A stretch of 64,000 bases of DNA from Ifrita kowaldi (Eukaryota; Chordata; Aves; Passeriformes; Cinclosomatidae), in NCBI GenBank assembly GCA_013398055.1, contig VZRS01012494.1, positions 186,001 to 250,000 of the forward strand. Direction: 5' to 3'. Below, one piece after another: positions 1 to 12,356 of this stretch. The notes below the pieces were generated by a model, which was given only the letters and a program-made list of their open reading frames with translations, made no database searches and had not been told where the DNA came from. Within the stretch, counting starts at the first letter, position 1; each line of letters opens with the position of its first letter. The position numbers and the translations under genes are program-made.

Positions 1-1753
1 AGATAAGTAATCGAAGGAAGTGATGTGAGGCATGACTCGTGTCTAACCACAGGCATGGTGTCTTTGAAGACTTCTAGCATCCCTTCCCTCCTTGTCTTCA
101 GCAGCCCCACCAGGTGAGTCAGGTCCTTGTCAGCCCCATGTCCCCTCTGCCAGCCCCACGCAGGTGCTGGGTGATCTCACACATCTCAGAGGAGTCTGTA
201 TTTAAGCATCTGGATTGAGCCCTCTAGAAATAAAAGCTGCAGTTTTGCAACTTTGGCATTCCCACTGCACGATGCCCTGGTAGCTAACTGATTTTAAAAG
301 TACTCTGTGTTAAGGTGTTCTATCAGCCACAAAAATTTTGAAAACATTAAAACTGGACCGTATAAAATTCAGACATGAGAGAACCACCCCAAACTTACAT
401 TTTTCTCTTAATCGTGGGTTTCCCTGTCATGGTGATGAGCATTAATAAATTTGATAAAAAATTAATCACGAGGTATTATTAGATTATACATTAACAGCTA
501 CTAGGAACAGGAGGGGCATTATAGGAGAAAGATGGTTTTAATTTTGCAGTTTAAATAACTGTCAGAGCAATTACCTTCACTATTGCCACTTGTTTGTAAA
601 AGGAAGAAGTAAATGTGACTAATTCTATTAGGATCTTGTTGACACTGCACATTTAGTCCCAGATGTAGAAAATAAGGTTTGCACCTCTCAATTTGGAAGG
701 AGTAACAGAGTCATTGCAAAGGCTGTTGACTAATCCATAAAACTCATATATATTGTATTATCCAGTATAGAATTCACACAGAAATTGTTTTGATCCTAAT
801 AGCAACAAACCATCAGGAACAAGCTAGCTGACAGTGTGTGTTGCTGTCATGCAGCTGTTAGACATAAAACAGCCACAAGGATTTGGGAGAGTGACAGCCT
901 GGCTGGCAGATGGCAGATGGCATTGGGAGACACTGATACCATTCTCTGAGCAGGCAAGGAGGCAGATGGCAATTTTCCAGCTGCATATTGGGGTTGACTG
1001 AGGAAAATGTGCAAACAAACAAAAACGAGAGGTATGTTTTACAAAACAGGAGAAGAAGGAACCTTGCGGACAAAAGGACATGTTGTCTTAAGGTTGCACT
1101 TGCCAATTGATTTGTCAAAAAGGTATTTGTCAACCCCACCTTTTTATTACCACAGCACAAACCCCGGTGCTTGCTGGTACAGCCCTGCTGCCAACACACC
1201 ATAGCTGTTTGCTTCTGTTTGTTTTTAGATGTTAGTGTCCATCTACTCTGACCTGTGTGTGAAAGCCTTTACCTTTCTCATAAATTCCTACCTGAATAAT
1301 TGAGCCCCATTATTTGAACTTTCCTGAGAAGAGCTTGCAGAAGAATCCCTCACTTTGGTGGAAGGATGATAGGAGATAGTGAATGCATCATCCGCTAATG
1401 ACAAGATATCTGTGCCCTGAGTGGCCTTTCCCAGTTAGATGAGACCTGACCTTGCCTACCAGTAATTGCTCTTTGTTTCTTTTGCTTATCCATTATATTA
1501 AAGAGTGCTAATATTTGGAAGTTTTTCTCATGGGAGTACCTACACACTGCAATGAAATGGGTTTTATCTGCTTTTTTGCCCTTTCTGATTGATGATCTTG
1601 AGCTTTCTCAGCAGGTCAACATTTTATCTCCCAGGAATGTTTGCAGTCCTGTGTCAAGCTGGACAAGAATAGGGCTGTGCTGGTGTCCCAGGGCCTTGCT
1701 GCCACAGAAAGCAGCCACATTGGTACCACCAGGTACCAATGCCAGCTTGTCCT

Positions 1754-1802
1754 CATCCATCCATCCATCCATCCATCCATCCATCCATCCATCCATCCAT
1801 CC
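1754..1802. repeat. (CATC)n microsatellite
   Basis: About twelve uninterrupted copies of the tetranucleotide CATC. The repeat keeps frames open on both strands, giving His-Pro-Ser-Ile or Met-Asp-Gly-Trp periodic peptides that are artefacts. Confidence 0.97.
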
Positions 1803-2142
1803 CATGGCAAAGCTGGAGGCTCCTGGTTGGATGAGCGATCTGCCTGCTGACTCTGAGAGCTCTCCCATGCACAGCTCTGGGATGTGTGATATGTGGCTCC
1901 AGGCTCTTTGCCATGGGTGAGGGAGGTGTGTTGCTCATTGGGCAGGTTGGATGCTACCACTGAAATGGTTGTCCTCATCTCTGCTGGTGTTCATTCCAGT
2001 CTCAGCTGTGTCATTAACTGACACGAGCAGTAAGATACACTTTCTATTAGGAATGCATATGTTTAAAATAAGGGGACACTATTTTTGTATAAGAATAATA
2101 AACCCTATCTAGCAGTAGGAGGCTCTGGCTATTATTGTTATA

Positions 2143-2190
2143 GGATCATGGAATAGTTTGAGTTGGTTATGCTCATGCCTTCTGCTGTTA
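2143..2190 (-). mobile_element. CR1 LINE 3'-end remnant (short)
   Basis: The stretch resembles the reverse complement of the CR1 3' terminus, in the form of a 'catggaatagtttgagttgg' block. Only a few tens of bases are recognisable. CR1 is the main LINE of birds and reptiles. The call is by eye. Confidence 0.45.
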
Positions 2191-2857
2191 TCCAAAAAGT
2201 TGACCCAATCCAGAGGGGCCTGAGGTAGCATTGCGACAAGGTGAAAAAAATCAGTATGACTGGCAATGTCTGTTTTAGTAAATCAGACTATGCATGAAGC
2301 ACAAACGTAGCATCATGTTTTCAGTCTGTCTTTGGAAGTAGATCAGGATCAAAATGCAGCAGCCTACTCCTGTGTTTGTTCTTGTGTTTTATTCTCAACA
2401 GAAATACTTGAGATGAGTGATGAGGTTTGAGCTGTCATTAAGACTACTTTGGGTGGGAGTTCAGAGTTTCTTCTGATAACAGGATGTTATCCTGACAACA
2501 TGTGATGTACTAGAAGGTTTCAACCACAAGATCTAAGAACACGTCCTTTTTTTTTTCCTAGTCATTACTGTTAGTGTAGTTAACCTTGGATTCCAGTTGC
2601 ATTATAGCTCATTAAAGACTTCTGCCAAGATAAATAATTAATCTTGAGTATATGTGTGTTTATAAAAAATTAATCATGTAGGTGCTGATTTGCCAAAAGC
2701 TGTCTTCTGTGATCCAAGTGTATTAGATACAGTTTAACCAATGAGATGCACACCCTGGTCCTGTTGTTTGTTATGCTAACAAGGTGACTAGATGGTTTGG
2801 AATATTTCCTGGTAGATAGAGAAAATAAATTTTCTTCTCCACATGAAAGATAAAGAC

Positions 2858-2925
2858 AGGAATCATAGAACTGGAAGGCACCTTGAGATGACAATTGACT
2901 TACCCATTGCCTGCAGCAATAATTA
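2858..2925 (-). mobile_element. CR1-like LINE 3'-end remnant
   Basis: The block 'aatcatagaactggaaggca' followed by 'ccttgagatga' resembles the reverse complement of older CR1 3' ends in bird and reptile genomes. It is short and diverged. Confidence 0.5.
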
Positions 2926-3208
2926 AATATATGTGAAGAATAAGAAGCTCTGCCCAAACCAGTCCTGACAGCTCTCTCAGTGCTGATCTGGAGAAATGGT
3001 TCATCAGCTGGAGACTGGGCTCCCCAAAGATCTTTGAACGGGTGGCTCAATGACAGTGCATGGTGAGAACTGAGAAATCTCAACAGGTTCTATAGCTTCC
3101 TATCTAGAATGGGTTTTCAATTGTTTTGACTTGTTTGTTTGTTTTCCTGGTATTCCTGTCCTCACCTTTGGGAAATTATGGATTGTTTGGGAGTTGGCTT
3201 CCCAAAGA

Positions 3209-3240
3209 AACAGGATGCAAGAGGATGCAAGATGCTGCAA
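3209..3240. repeat. Short tandem repeat, unit aggatgcaag
   Basis: Two adjacent copies of a roughly 11-base unit, with a third diverged copy (gatgctgcaa). This looks like a simple slippage product. Confidence 0.6.
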
Positions 3241-6131
3241 TATGTATGCATCTGTTATCCTAGCTAAAAACGTTTGAACCCACCAGACAATTTCAGATGA
3301 ATTTACCAGTAGGGTGCTAATCTCAGAATTATTAGTGCCTGTTATGTTTCTTGGAAATCTTGAGAGGAGAGGGACTGTATTAGAAATCCCCTGAACAAAT
3401 GACTGAGGCATGAACTCAACCCTTATAAGACACCACAGAATCCACACGGTGTTGGGCCATTGTGCTTGTGCCCATCACAGGAATTGCTTCCGCTGCAGTA
3501 GGCAGTAGAGGAACCAAAATAAGGCAGACAGGAGCTGTAAATCTCTGGAAAATCAGGCAGAGAGGTTGCTGGTGCTCACCTGCTTGATAGAAAGGAAAGT
3601 TCAGATTGCTGCACGTGAAACTAGTTTATGTCATTCTTTTTAAAACCTCATTTTTCTCGAATGCATTTTTGTAAACATAATTAAATATGTGAAGAATAAG
3701 AAAATGGATGGAAAAACTCTGGCATGATTGTGTAGCCCACCTCCAGTATCCACTGGTGATGCTCTCAGGTATGTGAGACATCCACACCAGGTTGATGGGT
3801 GCAGGCCCACAGGAGACCACTGATGTCTGACAGGCAGCAGGCAGCTTACCCTGGGACATCTCTAACAGCACCAGAGACTTATGTTTAGACAACTAAACAC
3901 TGCCCCAAATGTTATTCCTGACCCCACTCAAGTGCAAGAGTTAATGCTGTAAAGAGCATGGCTGGGTCAGTCTGCCCTTTCTGTGTACTACAACTTTGAG
4001 TTTTAATTTTCATTTCTGCTAAACCAAAGAAAAATGAAAACAGCAGCCAAAGAGAAGCTTGAAGTTAGACATCCACTAAATAAAGCACATAAATTGGACC
4101 TGGCAGAAATGAAGACTGGGGTAGGCACTTAGCATTCTTGGATCAATCCAGTTCTTTTTAGACCTCTGCCTACAGCTACTAGAGCTGCATCTCATCTGCT
4201 GTGGTCAGCAGCCATACTCCTGCTTGCTCTTCCTAGTGATTTTCTTTAAGGGTCTGTGCCTGCATTTATCCCTATACATCATCAGCAGAAATCTCTGTTA
4301 GAGCTGCAGTGGGTGACCAGCACCCTGAGCAGCTGCTCTTTTCATTGTTCTGACAGTACTCCTCCATAAACCTGTTCCTGAGCAGGCTTGTGGCATCTGC
4401 ATGAGATGATGGAAATGGAAGAATAGCTGTGAGTGCTCAAGCTGTATTATCAGCTGTTTTCAGGGAGGGTTCTCTTTTGCAATACAGGAAACTACCTGGC
4501 ATGTTCATGGTAGCATGTCTTCTGTTCTTGTCTAGTGACTGATGAGCACTTTGTACCTACTGCAAGCTTAATTGTCTTTAGCCTGAGGAAGATACTAGAT
4601 TTTTTCAGGAGTATCTGCAATGTATTGCAGCAAGAGCTCTTGTTCCCCCACCCCATCACGTCCTTCTTGGGTTTGCTGACCTTTCTGTTAAACTGTTTAT
4701 TTGTGCTCCATAAGGGCTCCACATGCTGAAACATCAAAGAACAATCTACAAAGCTTCTCTAAGCATTGCAGATCAACTATAAACTCATCTTACAGCTCCC
4801 TAAAGTCAGATGTAATTTATAGTAGGAAAAACTACTTTGTGTGCTTGAAAGCAAGTTAGAACAAAGCAAGTTAGTTTTAGATCTGGTATAAACTGTCCAA
4901 TTTAATATAAATAAATCTGTGACAATTTTAGTCAAAGCTGCAAGGGAAACAGATTATTGTCTAAAACATGCTTGAGTGAGAAAAAAACTATTCAGGATAA
5001 GAGAAAAGTCAGTAAACAGGCAGTAAACACAGCTATTCTGGAAGTGAAAAGAATATTCTTTACCATCAGGACTCTGGTCACATTAATTAATATAGAACTA
5101 TTGGAGAGAAATGAGAAGAAAATTAAATTAATGAGTGGATGGGGCTGGAACAGTTTGTGAAAGGAAGTTCCCTCACACCCTATGTCCAGTTTCAAAGCTG
5201 TTTGCAGTCTGTCCACCTGGTATTTCAGACTCCACATCATGCTATCACCAAATTTGCTAGAACACTACCAAGTCAGTAACTACTCAAATCTAATATAAGG
5301 TCCTAACTCTAAAAAAAGAACTATATTAAAGTGGTTCTGCCCATACTTTTAGAAGAAAAATGACTACAAGTTACAAATGGTATTAAACATCAATTGATTT
5401 TGCCATGTATCCCTTACAGGAAAATCCACCTGTCAAAATCCACAGGGTAAGGAGTACAGCTCTGAAACAGCTTTCCCTCTCCTGCATTGGGAAGCTATGT
5501 CAGTGGGAAGGTCAAGGATGGGACTCAGCAACTAGTGAATTTTACTCCTCAGATGACCCAGGAGGTGGTCTTGACAGTCACTTACCCACAGTGTCAGATT
5601 TCTCTCTGTAAAGCTGATGCTAGGATTACACACAGTACTATAAGAATGGTATCCCCCAGGTACATCATTTAATGTTTTGCAATGATTTATTTGAAGATGG
5701 AGGCTATAGCAGAGCTGACTCAATAATTCCTCTGGTGCTTTAAAACAAACACGTCCTGAACATGGAAACGGGCCTTCCTTCCTTTCTGCATGATTTTTCC
5801 CTTGAAAATAAGTGTTTCTGTATTTATGTCTTTATGAATAATCATAAATCTACAATGTTATTTCAGTTTCTGGTGGTACCATTTTCCTGCCTGTTGCACC
5901 TGTGCTACACACAAACACAACACCTACAATACAAGTTGTACCTAGGAAGTAGGGGCTCACTAAACCTGAGGATAACTGACCAGCCATCAAGGCGTGAGAG
6001 AGAAAACCACCCTCTCCATGCCAGGACCTTACCATGACCAGGTCCACCTGCAGTAGGGTTGGGGCAGTGGGAGCTGCAGAGGCAGCAGCACGAGCATGAT
6101 AAGGGCAATTCCCACAGCACAGCACTGCTGG

Positions 6132-6155
6132 TGGGCAAGGCAAGGCAAGGCAAAG
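6132..6155. repeat. (GGCAA)n short tandem repeat
   Basis: Three to four copies of the pentamer GGCAA next to each other. A simple-sequence tract with no evident function. Confidence 0.8.
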
Positions 6156-6596
6156 GACGACCCAGCTCCTGCCTTTGTGTGTTTGTGCAGGTGTTTCTGT
6201 CCAGACTGAATGTCTGAAACATGGGAGAGAATCCCAGATGAAGCCTTTCTCTTCTCCACTTCTCACCACTGCACCTTCTGTCCCAGGTCAGGAGGCAGTG
6301 AATGTTAAGCAACAGTTCTCAGCTCTTACTGCTGCAGGGAATCTGAGAGTCTGTAAATTAGAATAGAACTTGGATAATTGCAAAGCAGTCAAATGTCTAC
6401 ATTTCATATGTTAGCACTTTTCTCTGTATTATGTGCTACAGAATTTTCTCCTTTTTTCTGATTTTTCAGCTGCTTCTTTGGTCCTTTTGGTTTGCTTTGC
6501 AAACAATTCTAGAATAACTTCAGTACTGGCTGCCTAACACAGACAGCAAGATCAACCATAAGCATACCAACAGTACAGAGCCAAAATAATGGTATT

Positions 6597-6675
6597 TCCC
6601 TGGAGCCTTCTCTTCTCCATGCTGAACAACCCCAGCTCTCTCAGCCTGTCAGTACATTTCCTTTGTACACGATGC
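6597..6675 (-). mobile_element. CR1 LINE fragment
   Basis: The plus strand reads 'ctggagccttctcttctcca', then 'gctgaacaaccccagctctctcagcctg'-type sequence in two blocks. This is the reverse complement of the familiar CR1 segment that lies some hundreds of bases from its 3' end. It is a 5'- and 3'-truncated relic. Confidence 0.8.
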
Positions 6676-8654
6676 TATCTAAGGAGAAGCACCTACACTC
6701 TGCCATAATAGAAAACTGTGAATGGAATTCATTTTGAATACTGATCACTGCATCTGCTTTCTAACTTTGTCTTTCCATTTCGACCCAAACTCCTGGGAAA
6801 TTTGAAGACTATTAAATAAAATCTCTCACTAGAAAATATTAGTTACTTATATGCAACTATTTCCACCTTGTTTGAAAGGCTCTCACTTGTGTGTAAGCAT
6901 ACAGTAGGATACATCTTTAAAAGCAACATTTGTCATAATGATGGCAATCAAAGTGTTACCTTATGCTGTAGAGATGAAGTGAAATTATTGCATTATTACA
7001 GTACCTTACTAATTGTTACAGTTGTAAAAATAACTTTCAGTTTCAGCTACCATTAGCAGTAGGTTGTATCCTAGTTGCTAACTGCATTGAAAAAGCCAGG
7101 TACCTAAATGGCTTCAGTCAATCACAAAGGTACATTGGTAAAGCAGTGTAGGGACTGGATTTGAGTTTTTCTCCTTGAGAACTGACCCTTTGCCTTTTGA
7201 CAGACGACCTCTTTAGCCAGAGCTGCAGCTCTTTCACCAGAACTAGTAGATGACAGCATGAAAATTTTGGAGCATACCAACAGACAGACTTTCAGGTTGT
7301 AACAGTACTTGTAACTAAAACATGATCTCTGGACAGATGGGTACATGGCAGAGCACAGCCCACAGCCACATGGCTAAATTCTCTTTATTCCACAAGCAGA
7401 ATCATGTTGTGCCTAATGTCTTTCAGGAATGGTCTCTGCCCTGTGCAATCCCCAGAGACAAGGAGGTTAATCAGCCATTTAACCTCTTCGGCTCCTCAGC
7501 AAGCTGGTGGCATTTTCACAAGGGCTTAAAAGCAGACTGCCATGCCCTGCAGCATCACAGTTCTTAATTAACAGTGGTGGTGGCAGTGCCTGGAAGCCCT
7601 GCAAAGCAAGCAGCCCGATCCCCATGCTGCTATTTGAATGGAAATGCCAAAGCACTGCCAGTGCCCACTTAGACCCCTGAGTCCATGGTGTGCATACTGG
7701 CTTGTGCTACTTGACTTCGGAGCCCAGGACCTATATTCTACTACTATTTTGGAGTTTGGGCATTTAAAATATCTGATTAATCATATAAGGGGAGCTGAAA
7801 TTGTTGCTGTCATTGTGGTCTCAAACAATTCTACCCTTTTCTGAGAGACAGCAGAATGAAGGGTGTACCAGAATTTCAGCCCCTGTGACTCACAGCTTGT
7901 CAGATTAGGAGCAGACATGGTTTTCTGTTTACATTGATATGTCAGGCTGTAAACTGCTGCCGTGGCTGTGGACTTTGAGTTATCCTGTCCCTGTAAATCT
8001 AGCTCAAGGTAGCCACATGTATTATTTTGCCAAATTAAAAAAATAAACTAAAAACCTCCCCAGCAACAACAAAAGCCCCCAGATTTATCACATTATATAT
8101 CTCCAATTATCTTGTTTGGATGAATGCATCAATACAATAAAGGTTTTGGGGATGAGTTTTTATTCAGATGATTGTGATTTTAAGCTCCCAGTACTTACAA
8201 CTGTACTGCAGAGGTAGGTTCTACTTCCATTAAGGTGTTTAATTGGCTTGTTGTTAAAGTGGTGCAAACCAATAATACTTGATCTGGCATGAAGATGCCT
8301 AGTATGAAATTATTACCCTTAAATTATTTGAATAAGCCAGAACTGGCAGAACAAAGTTGTATGTCATGTTATAAGGTCATGTGTGTCATGTGGTGACATG
8401 TTATGGATGGTGACATATACATATATAGATATGGTGACAAAGTTATATACACTACTGTGTTTTTTATGTGGTGACAGCTATTTGTGGGTCCATTCCAGGA
8501 GCCCTAGGGATAGATACAGTCTTTCAGCAAAGCCCAGCCTGAACTTCAAGGTTTAGATGGTGGGAACAAAGGTCAAGCAAGAACCTGGCCCAAACTGCTG
8601 TCATTCTAATACAAAATTGTTTCCCATGTGTCTGTTGTGCCTCTGTCTTCCCAG

Positions 8655-8733
8655 TCAACCCACAAACACCACCACCACGGCTTTGATCCAGAGCGTGATG
8701 CCAAGAAAATACACAGTGCCTGCAAAGGAGCAG
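8655..8733 (+). CDS. ANXA13: ANXA13 exon 2 (first recognised exon)
   Basis: A pyrimidine-rich acceptor (gtcttcccag) precedes it and the donor is GTAAGA. It encodes STHKHHHHGFDPERDAKKIH and the start of annexin repeat I, SACKGAG, ending one base into the last Gly codon. The Gly-Phe-Asp then Arg-Asp-Ala-Lys-Lys pattern matches the N-terminal region of annexin A13. A run of four histidines precedes it. There is no in-frame ATG in the exon, so translation must start in an upstream exon. Confidence 0.92.
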
Positions 8734-11700
8734 GTAAGAAAGATTTTGTAGATTTTTTGGATTTTGTACAAGGGGCAGATCAATATTATAAAGATCATAT
8801 ACATGAACTTAGGCAAACCAACTGTTCCAACCAGTTTTAGGTAATCTTTATGCTTTCTGTCACGTACTGACTCAAAGAACATTCACACCCATGAAGATAA
8901 ATGGGAAGGGAAGCTAGCTTGTGCCTCAAAGACTGGTAAGATCTAGTTTGTTAACTGCATGGCTCCAGAGGATTAGGGTAAGTATATTTGTTCCCTATGA
9001 TAGGAACATCAAGCTGCCAAGACTAATTTGACAGTCACAGGGTTCAGCTAGTCAGGTCAGATTAAGGTCATGGGTATATATCCTTTCTCAGGCCTCCAGG
9101 GACCAGTAAAGAACATCATCACCTCCATATTTCACCAGATCCCAATGCAGCTCCATCAGCTGAAAGGAATTTACAGTGATTTCAACCTTCCTCAGTGATT
9201 TTTAACTGAAAATACTGTCCCTCCCCATCTTCTGAGGTAGTTTGAAGTAAGATGCCTGACTGCCCTCACGTGAGTGAGGAATGCATAGTGTTTCATGGGA
9301 TCCTAAGGTCCATGGAAGTGACAATGTTCCGCAGAGGAAGAACATCCAGGCAGCACACAAGATCAATAAGTTATTAATTCACTCCAGGTGTTTGCACAGT
9401 TAATATGTATTTAAGCATTTCTTCCTGGTATAGCAATGACATTCAGAATCAGCTAGTTAAGTGTTGAATTTTAGGAACTGTTCCTGTCCTATCAACTGAG
9501 CCCTCTCAAAACAGTTCCCCAGAGGACTCTCCTCCTGAAAGTTTAGCCAAACATTATCAAATAGGAGTGCAATTCCTTCCAAACTTGGACTATGCCTTCT
9601 GCCTCTGATCTAAGCAGGAAGAACTGGACAAGATGCCCTAAAGTTGTCCTGCATGTACCTGATAGTGATATGAGGGATGAAAACACATCAGCTGTTGCTG
9701 AATGCCAGTATAATTTGTATCTTTATCCTTTGTGCTGGTTGCTACTCAGAAACCCTTGTTTGTTCCTGCTCCTAAAAGCACAAGATGAGGCACAGCACAA
9801 ATCCCAGGGATGGCAGCACAAATGCATCAGATGGCAGAGCACACGGAGAGCATGGGGCAGTGACCACCAGCAGGATGTGCAGGCATCAGCAGGCCTGGCA
9901 TATGTCGTGATGCCTTTGGTCTGCCATCTAAACCCTTGATATGCTATGGGCATTTGGGCAGTGCCCATCATATGCTGGGTCATATGTCTCTTCTGGCTCA
10001 CATCCTCAATTTCAACACTTGTCTTGAAGAAATAATGCCTGAGTCAAGCTGCTGGCCCTGAGAGGGAAGTGCACCAGGACACCTGTGTAAATGCTCTATT
10101 GTGTCTTTTGTACATCCAGGTAACATCACTGTGGTCGTGTCTCTTTTTAGCCATAACAAATGCCTTCCAGCAGCTCTGTTTCGTGCAAGCATCTGTTTAT
10201 GTGCAAACATCTGTTTATATGACTGAGGGCAAGAAAAGTGCAAGAGCAAGGTCACTGCCTTTAGTAAGCCTCTTCAATCCATTGCCTAAGTTAGAGCTCA
10301 AAGCTGACTGAGGCTTTTCCCCTGGAGAGGGGCTGCATGTTCAGCTCCCCTCTGTGATGGGCAGCACAGCAGCTGCCCCTCCCTGGGCATCCCACGCTCC
10401 CACTTCACTCTGATTTTTGCCAAGCAAAACAGCATCGGCAGAGACTGAAACCATCCAGGCTGGTTCCAGCTCCTCTTCCTGACTCCATTTAGCAAAATTA
10501 AAACCAATTTTTTACAGGCTGTACATCCAGGCATTGGGTTAATGAAGCTGATTCAAACACATCCTAGCCTGCCCCAGCCTCTTGCCCCATTGCCCTCATT
10601 CTGTTGTGCCAGCACAGCATTCACACATAATAATAATAAACTGGATCTGGTGGCTGATCCCTTGGGACTACTCAAACAAGCATTGTCACCAAAAACGTGT
10701 ATGTCAGCCTATGGGCACTGGCACAACCCTGATTTTAGGAGCAGTGTCTGGCCTTCTCAAACAGAAGACTCAATTTCCCTGATATGAACAGCATGAGATG
10801 GTGAACTTTTATTTTATGGTCTGAACATTGTAGCTGACTACAGTTAAAATTATCCTCAAAAGAATCTTAGATGCTACAAATCCTAAAGGTGGAATCACTG
10901 GGGATATATGTACAGGAATTTTTTCTCTTTAGAGGTCACATTTTCTTTCCTCTGCATTAGATTCCTGATTATATAATCCCTATGCACAACTTCTTTTTCA
11001 GGAACCAATGAAAAGAAAATTATTGAAGTCTTATCAAGTAATACATCGGAGCAGAGACAACAAATAAAACAGAAGTACAAGTCTCTGTATAGCAAGGTAT
11101 TTTGAAATAAGTAGCCTCTCTTTCAAACCACTGCCTCTGAAAACACAGTCTACAGGCCTCTGCTTTTGAAAATATCAGGGGCATAGGGGATTTAAGGGGG
11201 ACAGCAGTTACCTTCTGATTCAGCAATTTCTTTTATCTCCTAAAATACCGATTATATTTCTAACTTTAGGCCTCAGAGTTTTCTTGAAGTCAGCCTTAAA
11301 ACTAGATCAGAACATTTTAATCAAAGCTGGGAGAGCTAGAAAATAATTCATAACTGAAATAGAAAGTATTTCAGCTTGTGTTCATCTTCAGCACATTCAG
11401 AAAAATAAGTTAGTGTAAAAGGGAAATTTTAAGTCAGAGTCCCACTTAGACCAGATGCAAATTCAGAGAAACTATTTGATCTTGCACAACTATATTTTTA
11501 TTGAGTTTAATAGAAGTAATATTGATTTCTCCCAGTGATGAAGTAGAACATGTTGCAAAACTAAGAAGTTTCATTGGACACTTGATTTCTGCAGGAGGAG
11601 GCATAAACTGCTGTAATGATTTTGTGTGTAAGAAAAATATTATTTCAGTAAACAGCTGAATCCTGCAGACCTTATTATTAAATTGGTATTTTCTTAGTGT

Positions 11701-12320
11701 CTGCTTGCTCATTAATCAGTATCAATAAGAAAGTCAGCATTGAAGATGAATGAAAGCCTTCTATATGTAAAATTTACAGCACGCATGATCTAGATTTTGG
11801 TTACATAAATACTGTAGATTTTGTTCTATAATGAGGGTTAATAAAAATAGGCATTAGAAATTATCAAATGCCACAGACATCATGGTGACATCAGCTCATA
11901 GCAGCCCTTCTTGCTTGCCTGGGCAGCCTGAATCTCTCAGGAAGGAGGCACAAGGGGTACCATCTCACACTCCTGCTGCTCCAGGAACTTGCAGCATTTA
12001 TGGTGTGTGTGTTAAAACTGTTCCAACACCGATGGCAGCCTCTGGCCTGAGCAGTTGAGTGTTCACGTGCGGGGTTGTGTGAGGAGGAACTTGAGAACAA
12101 TAGACTTAGAGCTGGATTTCTCATTCAGTGTTCTGAACTTGTCAAGTGCTTCCCATACTGCAGGAAATGTTAACTGCAGATAGGACTTCAAATACATCCT
12201 CAGCAGGCATCCTCAAGGTTAGCTAGCATGCACTGGCCAGCTCTTCCCCAGGGTCTTAGTAAATTTTTTATTAAGTAGATCACATCAAAGAAGGTTGATT
12301 TTTTCTTCTCTCTGTGCATA

Positions 12321-12356
<36 letters not shown>

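Larger units (their letters stand above)
1..8654 (+). other. ANXA13 upstream region, probably intron 1 (no exon found)
   Basis: No exon could be supported here. It precedes the first recognisable ANXA13 exon, which starts in phase 0 behind a good acceptor, so at least one upstream exon must exist. I looked for a start codon followed by Gly-Asn, the expected myristoylation context of annexin A13, and found none followed by a donor. Exon 1 is therefore probably left of base 1, which would make this intron 1. The open frames here are short, overlap on both strands and resemble no protein I know. The stretch holds a CATC microsatellite and degraded CR1 fragments, listed separately. Confidence 0.6.

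Noticed and set aside
1608..1978. Several open frames across the CATC repeat
   Set aside because: They are kept open by the tetranucleotide repeat and encode periodic peptides only.
3797..3830. ATGGGTGCA as a possible ANXA13 exon 1 start
   Set aside because: It encodes Met-Gly-Ala, not Met-Gly-Asn. There is no suitable donor nearby and no similarity to known N-termini.
8557..8751. ATG-started frame across ANXA13 exon 2
   Set aside because: It is out of frame with the annexin reading (98 bases from ATG to exon start). The true start must lie upstream.
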